From assembly GCA_030765065.1 (NCBI GenBank), contig CM060983.1, positions 49,846,067-49,910,066 of the forward strand: a stretch of 64,000 bases of DNA, written 5' to 3'. The notes beneath the pieces are model-generated. The model ran no database searches, was not told where the DNA came from, and saw only the letters and a list, made by a program, of their open reading frames with translations. The stretch is from Deroplatys truncata. Taxonomy: Eukaryota; Arthropoda; Insecta; Mantodea; Mantidae. The position numbers and the translations under genes were made by a program. Within the stretch, counting starts at the first letter, position 1, and the number at the start of each line of letters is the position of its first letter. Shown piece by piece: positions 42,227 through 53,167 of this stretch.

Positions 42227-43484
42227 CGAGGGGCACTACGTATATTTTGAGCCTAACAATTAAAACAAAGTAATTTCTGATTGAAAACTGCTTTATTGTT
42301 TTTCAAAATATTCTCCTTTAGGATCAATAAACTTTTGCATCCGTTTGAAGCATTTGTCAAAGTATTTATTCCAGTCTTCTTGAGACACCTCCAAAACGTA
42401 GTTTTTGAAGGCATCAACGACTTCTTCTGCCAACGAAAATCGTTGTTCATGCAATTTATTCTTGATGTTCGGGAACAAAAAGAAGTCATTGGGTGCCAAA
42501 TCAGGACTGTATGGCGGATGATCCATCAATTCGATTTTTAAGCCTTCAAATACTCTGTTTTTGACGAGATGTGTGTGCGCTCGCATTGTCTTGATGAAGA
42601 ACGGTCCTACGGTTCTTGTTGGTTTTCCTTACTTCGCCGAAGACTTCCGGCAAACAAATGGTTGTGTAACATTCGGCATTGATCGTTTTACGTTCCTCTA
42701 AAGTCACTGTTGCCACATGGCCAATTTTGCTGAAAAAGCAGGCGACCATTTGCTTCGAAGTGCTTCGAGTGAAAACAACTTTGTTGGATTTGCTTCATCT
42801 TGAAACAACCATACAGTCGACTGCTGTTTACGTTCCGGCTCATACGCATAGATCCATGATTCTTCACCTGTTATAATCTTATATACGTCTTTTGAGGCAG
42901 CGTCATTCTATTTCTTGAGCAGTTTTGTGCACTAATCGACACGAGCATCTTTTTGAGATTACGTCAAATTATGTGGGATCCAACGAGAGCAAACCTTTTT
43001 CATGCAATATTTTACATATGCTGGTGGAACTAATGCCTAGGGTTGCCTCAATCTCACAATATGTTGCATGACAATCTTTCAGTATCAGTTTTTGCACAGC
43101 ATCAATGTTCTCTGGCACAATAACTGACTTTGGACGATCTTCACGAACTTCATCATTGAGCGAACGGCGGTCACGATTAAATTCGTTATACCTGCGTTTC
43201 ACAGTGGCAAAGGATGGAGCTTCGTCGCACAAATGTGGAAGTTAGTTGATCAATGCACTCTTGTCTTGATAATCCACGTCGAAAGTCGTAATAATCCATT
43301 ACACGAACATTTTCACGAGTTAATTCCATGATTCAAGTTAGTGCAAACAAAACAAATGACGCTCTATTGAAAAAATGTTTGAAGTAGATTGTGGTAAAAA
43401 ATTTCAAACTTTCCATTGGAAACGTCAGATGGCACCTTCAACATTCAGGATTGCCAAGGCTCAAAATATAAATGGTGCCCCTCG
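42227..43484 (-). mobile_element. Mariner element (1,258 bp) with both ends
   Basis: The left end is CGAGGGGCACTACGTATAT and the complement of the right end is CGAGGGGCACCATTTATAT. Both continue with TTTGAGCC. TA flanks both ends (42,225-42,226 and 43,485-43,486). Length is typical of mariners. Confidence 0.95.
42293..43329 (-). pseudogene. Mariner transposase pseudogene
   Basis: The start ATG is at 43,329 (MELTRENVRVMDYYDFRRGL). A one-base insertion follows near 43,230. The helix-turn-helix part includes DEAPSFATVKRRYNEF and YCEIEATLGISSTSICKIL. The first catalytic region reads TGEESWIYAYEPE, where TGDESW is usual, so the Asp is replaced by Glu. The second Asp is in VLHQDNASAHTS (about 42,600) and the third in YSPDLAPNDFFLFP (about 42,485). 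The end KFIDPKGEYFEKQ is intact. Several frameshifts separate these parts. Function is lost both by frame and by the first-Asp change. Confidence 0.93.
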
Positions 43485-43639
43485 TAGATTTCTAGGAATA
43501 TACGTACATCATATTATTTGGAATAAACAGATACAGTTTTTCTTATGTGATCAATACAATTAAAGAACAGATATAATTATATTACAATTGTTTTAAATGT
43601 CATTATACAGTTGTATATTTTGTAAGAATATTATAATCT

Positions 43640-43893
43640 TTTTTGGGTTATAACGTTGGCATTCTGCGAGTACATGGGAAACTGTCAATGTAGTTTTGCA
43701 ATGCACTTGTAGTTGAACACTGCGGCTGAGTTTGTTTGCTGATCAGATTGGAGTGTGTCATTTTTGTATGTCCAATTCTTAAGCTGGTAATGATGACTGG
43801 ATGTTTCCTGTTTAAGTTTGTAAAAAATACATTTATTGTTTGAAGATCCTATTATAGTAAGTAGCTTGTTTCCCTGATTTTGAGACCATTATT
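43640..43893 (-). pseudogene. Non-LTR retrotransposon C-terminal tail (split by R)
   Basis: The minus strand reads WSQNQGNKL, then SLRIGHTKMTHSNLISK and, after a frame change, LTVSHVLAECQRYN-like sequence. This is the cysteine/histidine tail found after the RNase H domain in Jockey/I-type elements. Its upstream part lies at 44,797-45,400 on the same strand. The R element between them was inserted later. The match to the family is by motif layout only. Confidence 0.7.
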
Positions 43894-44782
43894 ACTTTCT
43901 CTACTACGTATAGTAAGTAGGGGAAGTATTGTATTCCACCCAAAAATTCGATACCGAGATTTCACCGGAAATACATGTTTTGAAACCCCCTGAATCCAAA
44001 AAAAGCATTTTTGGAAACATGTCCGTGTGTGTGTCTGTCTGTGAACAGCATAACTCAGAAACGAACATTCGCATAAACAGCAAACTTGGTATTTAGGTTC
44101 AGTATCGTCCAAGGATATGACACGAAGGTTTTCAAGAAAATCCCTTCACCCCAGACTACCCTTTACATGGAACATTTTTCGAAAATTTTAATTTTCTCAA
44201 ACATGGCTCTAACGATTTTGATTAAAATATCATATGTTTAAGATATTTTCATGACAAATAAAATGTATATCTTGAATTTTATAGAAATTTCTCCAAAAAT
44301 ATTCTTCATTGTGAACCACTTTTGCAAAACTGGTAAACCATAAGAGATAGACAAAATTTTACTACACAAAAAATGTAGATCGCGTTAAAATACACAATTT
44401 ATGTCATATACATTTCTTTGTCGAGTGAACCATTTTCTAGATATTACTTGTTATTCCCTTAAATTTTTCAATACTTATTTTCTCAAATAGGAATTCGTTA
44501 TTCATTTTTTTTGTCTTGGATATGCAAAGAGTATTAATCTGTGGCAAAGAGAATGGTGCTGCACCTAGCAACCAGCTATTAAGAGATATGTATGTGCTTA
44601 AAGGCTACTGTATTTCCAAATTGCCCTTGTAAATATATATTCCCCTTACATCTACAAGAAAATTAGCAATAAGATAGACTGCAAATGTTTATCTCGATTA
44701 ACATGAAGTAAATGGAGAATAATCGTTTGTATAAATAGTTTGTACAATAGTAGAGAAAGTCATGTGAGTGTAACACATCATA
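43894..44782 (+). repeat. Full-length R element inside non-LTR relic
   Basis: ACTTTCTCTACTACGTATAG to ACACATCATA with flanking T-rich DNA. It contains an 86-residue minus-strand frame of the usual R type. It interrupts a retrotransposon reading direction that continues on both sides. Confidence 0.93.
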
Positions 44783-44796
44783 TTTTTTCCCCCATG

Positions 44797-45400
44797 AAGT
44801 AATGAATTTGATTCGGATGTATAGGACTAAGTCTGAATGGCTTGTTGTTATCTCTGCATTAAATGTTGGTTTTTGGATGTCCGCTTTAGCTGCTTCGTCC
44901 GCTCTCTCGTTGTCTCGTATTTGTTGGTGCGATGGAATCCAAAACAATATCACTTGTTTTCCTTGTTCCATTGCGTGGTTATATGACAGCTGTGTTTCTT
45001 GTATAACTTTGCTTTCTGTGGTGTATATTTTGGGTGGCTAAGATAGCACTTCTTGAATCATAAAAAATTATGTATAGTTGTTTATGGGATTCTGTAATGT
45101 ATGAAAATGCTTGTTTCAGAGCATATAACTCACTAGAATAAATCGAGAAGTTATCAGGGAGCCTTTCTATATGAATTCCATTTGGTAGGATGGTTGCACT
45201 TTCATGTTGAGTTTTTGAACCATTTGTAAATATTTTTGCATAGTCATACTAGGTTCTAGAAATTTCGTTAAAGAGTTGTTGATAATCAGCGGTGGCTGTC
45301 TGTTCTTTTTTATATTGTTGCATCTCTAGATTCAAAGCAGATGTTTTAGGTTCCAAGGGGGAGTTTCATGATTGCCAACTGTAGGTTCATCTTAGGTAAA
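44797..45400 (-). pseudogene. Non-LTR retrotransposon RNase H domain
   Basis: RNase H removes the RNA strand after reverse transcription. The minus strand reads, in order, YQQLFNEISRT, then AKIFTNGSK (normally TDGSK; the first acidic residue is Asn here). Next come YSSELYALKQAFSYI (Glu), YIIFYDSRSAI (Asp) and, after a frame change, VILFWIPSHQQIRDNERADE (His and final Asp region). The last block lies inside the frame 44,663-44,971. An Asp-to-Asn change plus frameshifts show decay. Jockey- or I-clade is likely from the RNase H plus tail layout. Confidence 0.85.
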
Positions 45401-45822
45401 TATATTTATATTTTTATGTACTTTTCAATACGACATTGAAATGACTTCCCTTTATTTTTTAACATTTACTTATGATTTATTTCATCCAGCATTTAAATAT
45501 AACTTTTTACCGTGAAAGCAGCCATCTCACCTTCAATTGTTGACTGGCTTGATTTACACTACCAGACGTGACTAATCGATCACCAGTTCGCATAGGCTAA
45601 CTTGGTCGAACTTGATACGGCTTTTGAACAGCTGACAGTAGGTAATGTTGTTCTCGCGTAAATAGTTCTATGATTTACTACCTTAAAAAAAACTATGCAA
45701 TAATCACGCGTTTCCTTTGCAGAAACTTAGACTTCTTCCTCGCAGCAAAGCTGTAATTAACGCACTTGTATCGTAATATACCATTTTCCACGATAGTGTA
45801 TTTTGAAGTACATACAGAGTCT
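45401..45822. other. Spacer, no feature recognised
   Basis: AT-rich. It may include a few more bases of the retrotransposon upstream, but no motif is visible. Confidence 0.4.
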
Positions 45823-45824
45823 TT

Positions 45825-47081
45825 CAACAAGAGTGTCATATCTTTGAACTTAAATAAAACACGTTCTATAAATGATAAGAGGTTTATTTATTTCAAATTT
45901 TGGATCATAATTAATGTCATTACGTGTGGAAGAGAACATCATTAAGTGACCGCCGCAACTTCGTTGGGTTGCGCGTATACGTTGACCCAATTTTCAATGA
46001 CAGAAGAAGTAAATTAGGTCCAACTTCAAGAATAACACGCGTGATGTTATTCATAAGATCATTTACTGTTCCTGGCTTTTTGATATAAACTCGAGATTTA
46101 ACATAATCCCATTAGAAGTAATCCAAGGGCGTTAAATCACATGACCTCGGGGCCAGTTAACATCACCACCACCACGGCAAATGAAACCTCTGAATTTCTA
46201 CTTCAAAAGATCGATTGTTTAGAGAGCAGTATGACATGTGTCACCATCTTGCTGGAACCAGATGTTTCTGAGATCTATACCATCCATATTAGGCTTATAA
46301 GAGCCCGGTATCTTTCCCCATTGACAGAGCTTCTCCATCTTCAATTTGGAAAAAATATGGACCAATGATTCCACCAAACCAAAATCCATACCACACAAAT
46401 AACCTTTTGGAGATAAAGTGGTCGTGCTTGAATCTACATTGCATTTTGATTGCTCCAATAGCGGCAGTTTTGTTTGTTAACAACCATCCGTCCAAAAGTG
46501 GGCTTCGTCGCTGAAGATGATTTTTCGACAAAAATCCGGGTCAGCTTCCAATTGCTCCATAGCCCAGTCAGCGAATACACGGCGCAACCTATGGTCGTTG
46601 GGCTTTAGTTCTTGAGTTAACACCATTTTTAAGCCCGAAATTTCAAGTCCAGATGCAGAATTCGCAAGTTGTGGTCGGCGAAAGTCCCAATTCTTGCGCT
46701 CGACAAGCAATTGATTTGTTTCCGTACTCGCGTACACTCTCACGAACGGCGCTTATGTTTTCGTTGGAGCGCTTACGGCAATTACGTACAGGCATTCTTT
46801 GATCGCTGACAGAACCACTTCTTTCAAATTTATCGATCAAACGCCGAATTGTTCTCTCGCAGGGACGATTATACACACCGCAATACACGGAAGGTTTGAC
46901 GAACAGACGATCCATTTTGATAATAAATTTTCACAATTTCTACGCGTTGCTGTATGATGAAACGTTGCATAGATATTTTTCAATAACAACTGTAACCGCA
47001 TGAAAAAAATGACTGCTGTAACTCAATAAAAACGGTAGCTATCACATGTTAAAGATAGGACACTCTGGTAGAAAGACCCTT
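45825..47081 (-). mobile_element. HTH/DUF4817-type DDE transposon relic (1,257 bp)
   Basis: The left end is CAGAGTCTTTCAACAAGAGT; the complement of the right end is AAGGGTCTTTCTACCAGAGT. Both continue GTC-TATCTTT. TA occurs at both borders (45,823-45,824 and 47,082-47,083). The length and TA flanks fit the Tc1/mariner supergroup. Confidence 0.88.
45930..46915 (-). pseudogene. Decayed transposase of the HTH-DDE type
   Basis: The start is MDRLFVKPSVYCGVYNRPCE at 46,915. Then come TIRRLIDKFERSGSVSDQ (helix-turn-helix), SIACRAQELGLSPTTT, and KIIFSDEAHFWTDG with the first Asp (about 46,500). Further on are LFVWYGFWFGGIIGPYFFQ, and NIWFQQDGDTCHTA with the second Asp (about 46,230). After a break, WPRGHV and KSRVYIKKPGTVNDLMNNIT-like words appear in shifted frames. 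At least four frame changes. The wording (WFQQDGATCHTA, GGIIGPYFF) is typical of a widespread insect transposase whose N-terminus is usually labelled DUF4817. Confidence 0.85.
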
Positions 47082-47082
47082 T

Positions 47083-47684
47083 ACTTCCCGTTCATTCTGT
47101 CATGGTGGAGAATTGAACTTCCTGCATTCAGTGCTGGTAACTTAACCTACCTGCGTGTTTTGCCTATTTTACTTCACGATGTGCAAAAATTATATTAAAG
47201 CCTATAGCTTTTCATATATGTATCATTGCACGTATGAAATATAGTTATATTTGATAGGGTTTCTATATTCTCTCAAAACTGTGTAGCCTTTGTTATTAAA
47301 TAACTGCAGGACCAAAGACAAGGTACACGTTTAAAATTTTAACTAATTATGCTATCTAAAATTACGTAAATATTCCACTAATTATTTCACTGGTAAAACA
47401 TATTTTTTTAAAGGCTGTACCAAAAGTTGTAGAATTTGAAAGACAGACAGGGGGTGAGGTTAAAGAAATAAGAAATACCATATCTGTCGTTGCTTCACGT
47501 GGTTTTTTGTTAACATCGGGGAAATTTCGTTTATAATTAGGTTATCACCTGGATTTAGGAAACTGAATCTATAAAAGGTAAATCAGATGAGTTACCATAA
47601 ACATCTCTCATCATTTTTCAATAATTTCATAAAGCATATGGTATTTTCATACATCACGTAAATCAACGCACTTTTGAATTTCTC
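47083..47684. other. Spacer with possible tRNA-like relic
   Basis: The complement of 47,095-47,165 contains GGTAGGTTAAGTTACCAGC and GAAGTTCAATTCTCC, which resemble Pol III A and B boxes. Otherwise unassigned. Confidence 0.35.
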
Positions 47685-48012
47685 TACTATGAGGAGTAAG
47701 TAAGGGAAGTATTGTATTCCACCCAAAACTTCGATACCGATATTTCACAGGAAATACATGTTTTGAGACCCCTGAACCAAAATAAAGCATTTTTGGAAAC
47801 ACGTCCGTGTTCTATGTGTCTGCTGTGAACAGCATAACTCAAAAACGAAAAGTCGGATGAATACCAAACTTGGTATTTGAGTTTAGCATTTCCAAGAATG
47901 CGACGGAAAGATTTTCAAGAAAATGCCCTATCCCAGACTACCCTCTACATGGAACATTTTTCGAAAATTTTGATTTTCTAAAAAATGGCTCTTAGGAATT
48001 TGATTAAAATAT
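47685..48012 (+). repeat. R copy, forward half of a palindrome
   Basis: TTTCTCTACTATGAGGAGTA to AATTTGATTAAAATATATG. It turns directly into the reverse copy that follows. Confidence 0.85.
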
Positions 48013-48232
48013 ATGTTTAATCAAAATCGTCAGTCATTTTTTAAAAAATTAAAAATTTCGAAACATGTTCCATGTCAAGGGTAGTTGGGGATGGTAGGGA
48101 TTTCTTGAATTTCTTCGAGGCCGGTCTATGGAAGGTACTGAACCTAAATATCAAGTGTGACATTTATCTTTTTGGGTGGAATGCAATACTATCTCTCCCT
48201 ACATGTATGTAGTAGAGAAAATAATAAGAGTT
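48013..48232 (-). repeat. R copy, reverse half of a palindrome
   Basis: TTTAATCAAAATCGTCAGTC to GTAGTAGAGAAAATAAT. It lacks the microsatellite region that the forward half keeps. Confidence 0.85.
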
Positions 48233-48316
48233 TATAAAAATAGTTTTTATAAGTTGTATAAAAATAAACGGTAGTGGGTGGAGAATGTATGTGAATGTAA
48301 CATCAGAATTTTTTTA
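48233..48316 (+). repeat. R2 3' end fragment
   Basis: GGTGGAGAATGTATGTGAA and GTAACATCAGAA followed by a T run. Confidence 0.7.
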
Positions 48317-48369
48317 TATAATGCGGCGTGAAACAATGCTTTCGAAATGGTATAAAGTAAGTAAATGAG

Positions 48370-49215
48370 TCGTCCTTGAAGGAATATGTGTATGTCATAA
48401 TTTGTAAAATGTATTTAACAGTCATTGCATATGCTTATATTATTGTATCCATGTGTAATAATGTTATGTGAATATATTACGTAATTTAATAATGTAGGAG
48501 CTGTGAGAATAATAAGTTAAAAGTTGCTAACAATGAGGTAACAATGAGGTAACCTTGAGTCAATAATGAGTAAGAAAGTTTAACAGTACTACTTGTGATT
48601 CTTGGAGTAACAATAATGTAATTTTAGTGACAGTTTATAAAATAGCCAATCAACAACCAGAAAAAGCTTTAGTTAAATGAAGGTATTCTATCAGAGTAGG
48701 ATTAGCCAATCTGAAACTGAAATGGAGAAAATTTTACAAATTTAGAGTTCAGTTGCCTGCAGACTGTGTTTGTAACCGGATGCGAGATGTGTCCTCTAGA
48801 GATTTAATACGTATTCTTGTGGGACGAAAATAAGTTTACGTGTTAAAAATTACAAGTCGTTAATAAAAGAATCTCACAGCTCTATATCAGCGAAGTGTTA
48901 TTTAAATGGTATCAAGTATTAATAAAAGGAGTGAAGTAAAATTATAATCAGTGTAAGCCTACTTTCTTGTCGCATCACAACCCTACTAAGAGAAACGTGT
49001 CTCTAACAATAATACTGACGCAGCCGAGGCCAACATAAAAATATAAGATATAAAGAAACAGTCAAATTACAAAGCTAATATTTTTTTTAAACTTGGGGCA
49101 AAAGCCACCTGAAAATACATTTTTGGGGGCGAAGGCTACCGGAAACTGTTTACCGTACGTGAGGTTGCAACTACTACAAGTTCGGCTCACCAACAGCTGA
49201 GATACGATACAACTG
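48370..49215 (+). mobile_element. LTR-1 copy H, 5' truncated, with leader
   Basis: It joins LTR-1 inside the start region (ATATGTGTATGTCATAATTT). It has GGAGCTGTGAGAATAATAAG, CCAATCTGAAACTG, GTAACCGGATGCGAGATGTG, CTCACAGCTCTATATCAG, GACGCAGCCGAGGCCAACAT and leader modules to GTTCGGCTCACCAACAGCTG. Confidence 0.7.
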
Positions 49216-49232
49216 TTTCTAAAATACTCCTT

Positions 49233-49512
49233 TCTCATCCTTCGTGGTCTAGAGGTACCAAGCTAGCGTCTGGTTCCCAAAGTCGCGGGTTCAAACCTGG
49301 CGGAGGGCGATGGATTTTTTCAGGCGTAAAAATCCTTAGAATGGTTTCCTTCGGAAGGGAAGTAAAGCCGGTGGTCCCGTGTCGTAGATTTACAGTACAT
49401 AAAAGAACCTCAAGCCTGATAAAAAGACCTCTGAGCAAAATTTCCGATCTTTCACATCCAATATAGAATGGGACGCTGAGGGCTATAGTAGTTAAAGAGC
49501 GTCTATAAAAAA
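49233..49512 (+). mobile_element. SINE-A copy
   Basis: TTCGTGGTCTAGAGGTACC (A box) and GGGTTCAAACCTGG (B box, about 49,288), then GGCGATGGATTTTTTCAGGC, CCGGTGGTCCCGTGTCGTAG and AGAATGGGACGCTGAGGGC. A clear target duplication is not visible. Confidence 0.9.
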
Positions 49513-50348
49513 ACGTGATTAAATGAAAGAAAGATTACGACTCCCCCAATTTCTTTCCGTTTTAACCGATAACATTATTACACATATCACCTGTTTCAGA
49601 AACAAATTAAAATGACGTAAAGCAGACAGACACACAGCTTTATTTGAGCCCTCATGAAATACAGTAATTCAATTTGTGCAACCTTATAAACGTGTTAATT
49701 ATCAATAGCTTGCATTGGTCCCCCTCATTGATTTACTATAATAATCAGATATAACCAATCACACTATAATTGCATAATTCCTCCAGCATCGCTAGATCCC
49801 GCTAGCAAAAAAAGGTTTGATTAAAATCCGTGGACGAGATTATGTAGGCATTTAACGTGCAAAAGCGTTATGTGATTGTTTCGAAATAAACGTCGTTACC
49901 ATGGTAACACGCAGCTTTATAAATGCGATGCGCAAACGTTTCGAATGTGCGTTAAATAACGAAGCGTGTATTTTTACTTATAATGTCCAGCTGATCTGCG
50001 GTAATATCGGCATTTAAGTATCGGGAATGGACGCACATTTCATTTCATGTGAATCAGATATGGCTGGCTATATGTGGTGCAAGAAACGTGGACTGGAAAC
50101 TGCTATCCAGGTTAGGGGAAGTATGAGTGAAATAAGTTTTGTTTCTTTCGTATAACTTTTCTTTGATGCTTTGGGGTAACCATAGATGAAAATTAAAAAT
50201 CTCGCAGTTTTCACAATGTTGTCACATACTATTCTACGAGTAATTATTGGCTTATTTTGTATTTCATTCAGATATCTTCAATATTTTTTAGAAAAAATAT
50301 ATTTTTTTACTTCAATTATGAAAACGATGCAGAAATTGCAATTTTAAA
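49513..50348. other. Segment not matching local repeats
   Basis: Apart from the palindromic site at 49,895, I see no element or coding frame. It is slightly less AT-rich than its surroundings (49,850-50,120). Confidence 0.4.
49895..49908. promoter_or_regulatory. Perfect X-box-like palindrome
   Basis: GTTACCATGGTAAC is a perfect 14-base palindrome identical to the optimal RFX-factor X-box. Such sites occur upstream of cilia genes in animals, but chance is possible and no gene is visible next to it. Confidence 0.4.
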
Positions 50349-50349
50349 A

Positions 50350-50740
50350 AAAATCTGATGTGCTCCATTCAGATGACCTACTCTACCCTTATCGTTTATT
50401 AGTAGGTATACAAACCATTCTTACTAAAGCTTATTTTTATATGTATTACATTTTAATCCAAATAAACCTTTGCAGAAATAGCTACATTACACATTTCGTT
50501 ATAGATGCAGAGAACAGCGACAGTCAAATGTTTAAGAATTGAACACTATACGCTGGCCTTAAATTTCCATACTATTTCATGCAATCGTGAGAAACAACTG
50601 AATGTTGACAGGACTTTTAAGAAAATGGCTAAGAAATGAACAATTCGAACCTTTAATAACGAACATCTCAGAAATTCCTTATGCCACAAAGGATAATTTT
50701 AATAAATTGTGTTTTAAAGAGAACTATATTTACTTTATCT
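50350..50740 (-). repeat. R2 copy, reverse
   Basis: TCTGATGTGCTCCATTCAGA, AATCCAAATAAACCTTTGC, TTACACATTTCGTTATAGAT, ACTATACGCTGGCC and TGAAGAG-poor body to AAAGAGAACTATA. It lacks the far end and turns into a forward R2 start. Confidence 0.8.
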
Positions 50741-50848
50741 ACTACGTACATAGTGTAAGAGAAGGTATTGCAGGCCATCGAAAAATTGGATACCGAGATT
50801 TCACCGAAAATACATGTTTTGAGGCCCTCTGAATCAAACAAACATTTT
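50741..50848 (+). repeat. R2 5' fragment
   Basis: TTACTTTATCTACTACGTAC to TTTTGAGGCCCTCTGAATC, then a T run leading into R. Confidence 0.78.
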
Positions 50849-50850
50849 TT

Positions 50851-51673
50851 ACTTTCGGTACTACGTATAGTAAGTAGGGGAAGTATTGCATACCACCCAA
50901 AAATTCGATATCGAGATTTCACCTGAAAATCATGTTTTGAGGTCCCCTGAATCCAAGAAAAGTATTTTTGGAAACATGTCCGTGTGTGTCTGTGAACAGT
51001 ATAAGTCAAAAACGAACAGTCGGATAAACACTAAATCTGGTATTTATGTTCAGTATCTTCCAGAGGTGCGCCACAAGGGTTTTCAAGAAAATCCGCCCAC
51101 CCCAGATTACCCTTTACATGGAACATTTTTCGATAAATTTAATTTTCTCAAAAATGGCTATAACGATTTTGATTAAAGTATCATATATTTAAGATACTTT
51201 CATAACAAATAAAACGCATATCTTGAATTTTCTGGTAATGTCTCCAACAGTGTTCTTCATTGTGAACGACTTTTGCATAACTGGTAAACCATAAGAGATA
51301 GACAAAATTTTACTACACAAAAAATGTAGATCGCGTTAAAATACATAATTTATGTCAGATACATTTTTTTGTTGAGTGAACCATTTTCGAGATATTGGTC
51401 GTTATTCCCTTAAAGTTTCCAATACTTATACTTCTCAAATTCGTTATTCATTTTTTTTTGTCCTGGTAATGCAAAGAGAATGGAATGCGCCACATAGCAA
51501 CCAGCTCTTAAAATATTTGACTATCGCTTAAAGCCTACCAATTCCCCTTGCATCTACAAGAAAATTAGCAATAGGATTAACATCTCGATTAACATGAAGC
51601 ATATGGAGAATAAGCGTTTGTAAAAATAGTTTGTACAAGAGTAGAGAAAGGCATGTGCGTATAACACATCAGA
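50851..51673 (+). repeat. Full-length R element (823 bp)
   Basis: ACTTTCGGTACTACGTATAG to ACACATCAGA with T runs on both sides. It has a very short microsatellite (gtgtgtgtctgtg) and open frames on both strands. Confidence 0.92.
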
Positions 51674-51689
51674 TTTTTTAAAAAAGGAC

Positions 51690-52399
51690 CACGTTGTGTC
51701 TATGAACAGCATAACTGAAAAAGGAAAATTCGGTGGACACTAAGCTTGGTATTTAGGTTCAGATGCGACAGGAAGATTTTCAAGAGAATCCCCCACTCCA
51801 AATTAAACTTTACATGGAACATCATTAAAATTTTTGATTTTCCAAAAAAATGATGAAACCATTTTGATTAAATACCATATATTAAAGATATTTAAATAAA
51901 AAATTAACTATACATCTTGAATTTTCTGGGAATAACCTTTGAAGTCTTCGATCATAAGGAATTTTGTATAATATTGTATAAATGTTAAGCGATAGACGAA
52001 AACGTACTTCACAAGAAATGTAGATCTATTTAAAGCACACAATTTATTACAAATAACTTTTATGTGGCAAAGCCATTTCCGAGATATCCGTTATAAATGG
52101 TAGTAATTGCTCTTTACTTGATCGATGTTTAAAGTCCTTTCAAATTCAGTTGTTTCTAGCGATTGCATGGAAACAGTATGGAATTTTAAGGCCAGCATAT
52201 AGCGTCTAGTTCTTAAACATTTGACTATCGCTGTTCCCTTTGTATCCATAACAAAATGTGTAATTTAGTAATTTCTGCAAAGCTTTATTTGGATTAAAAT
52301 GAAGTAGATGGAAAAACAAGCTTTAGCAAGAAGGGTTTCTATGGCCACTAATAAAGATAGAGGGTAGAGTAAGTCATGTGAATGTCGCACATCAGATTT
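51690..52399 (+). repeat. R2 element, 5' truncated
   Basis: TGTGTCTATGAACAGCATAA to GTCGCACATCAGA. It includes GGCCAGCATATAGCGTC and AAATGTGTAATTTAG. One of the cleaner R2 copies. Confidence 0.85.
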
Positions 52400-52404
52400 T
52401 TTTA

Positions 52405-52585
52405 TTTAGTACGTCTTCGTCCATCGCTTAACGTTTACACATAACCACAGGAACATTTTTTTTAAAAATGCTTTACTGGAATTCAGGGAGCCTTAAAACA
52501 TGCATTTCCGGTAAAATTTCGATATCGAATTTTTGGGTGGAATGCAATACCTTCTCGATCTACTAGTTATACGGTAGAGAAGGTA
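52405..52585 (-). repeat. R2 terminal fragment
   Basis: TTAAAAATGCTTTACTGGAA, CATTTCCGGTAAAATTTCG and GGTAGAGAAGGT in reverse orientation. Confidence 0.8.
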
Positions 52586-52593
52586 AAAGAAAA

Positions 52594-53165
52594 TCTGACG
52601 TGTTACACTCACATGACTTTCTCTACTCTTGCACAAACTATTTTTACAAACGCTTATTCTCCATATGCTTCATGTTAATCGAGATGTTAATCTTATTGTA
52701 GGTGCAAGGGGAATTGCTAGGCTTTAAGCGATAGTCAAATATTTTAAGAGCTGGTTGCTATGTGGAGTATTTCATTCTCTTTTTATGTCCAGGACATAAA
52801 AAAAATCGAATAAGGAATTCCCAAAGTACTAGATAATTCAAACTAATAACAGGGAATATCTCGGAAATGGTTCACTCGACCAAAAAAAAAAAACATATAT
52901 GAGATAAATTGTGCACTATAACGAGTTTTGTCTACCTCTTACAATTTACCAATTATACGAAAGGAATGAAGAGGACTTTTGGGGACATTACAAGAAAATT
53001 TAAGATATACATTATTATTTGCCATGAAAATATCTTATATTAATTAAACAAAATTACTACAGCCAATTTTGAGAATATCATAATGTTCCATGTAAAGGGT
53101 AGTCTGGGGTATGGTTATTTTCTTGAAAATCTTTGTGCCCCATCTTTGGAAGATACTAAACTCTG
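52594..53165 (-). repeat. R element, 3' truncated
   Basis: TCTGACGTGTTACACTCACA to TTGGAAGATACTAAACTC in reverse orientation. It then joins LTR-1 copy I. Confidence 0.88.
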
Positions 53166-53167
53166 AG

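Noticed and set aside
44802-45041. 79-residue plus-strand frame
   Set aside because: It is the antisense of the RNase H domain, which has the recognisable motifs on the minus strand.
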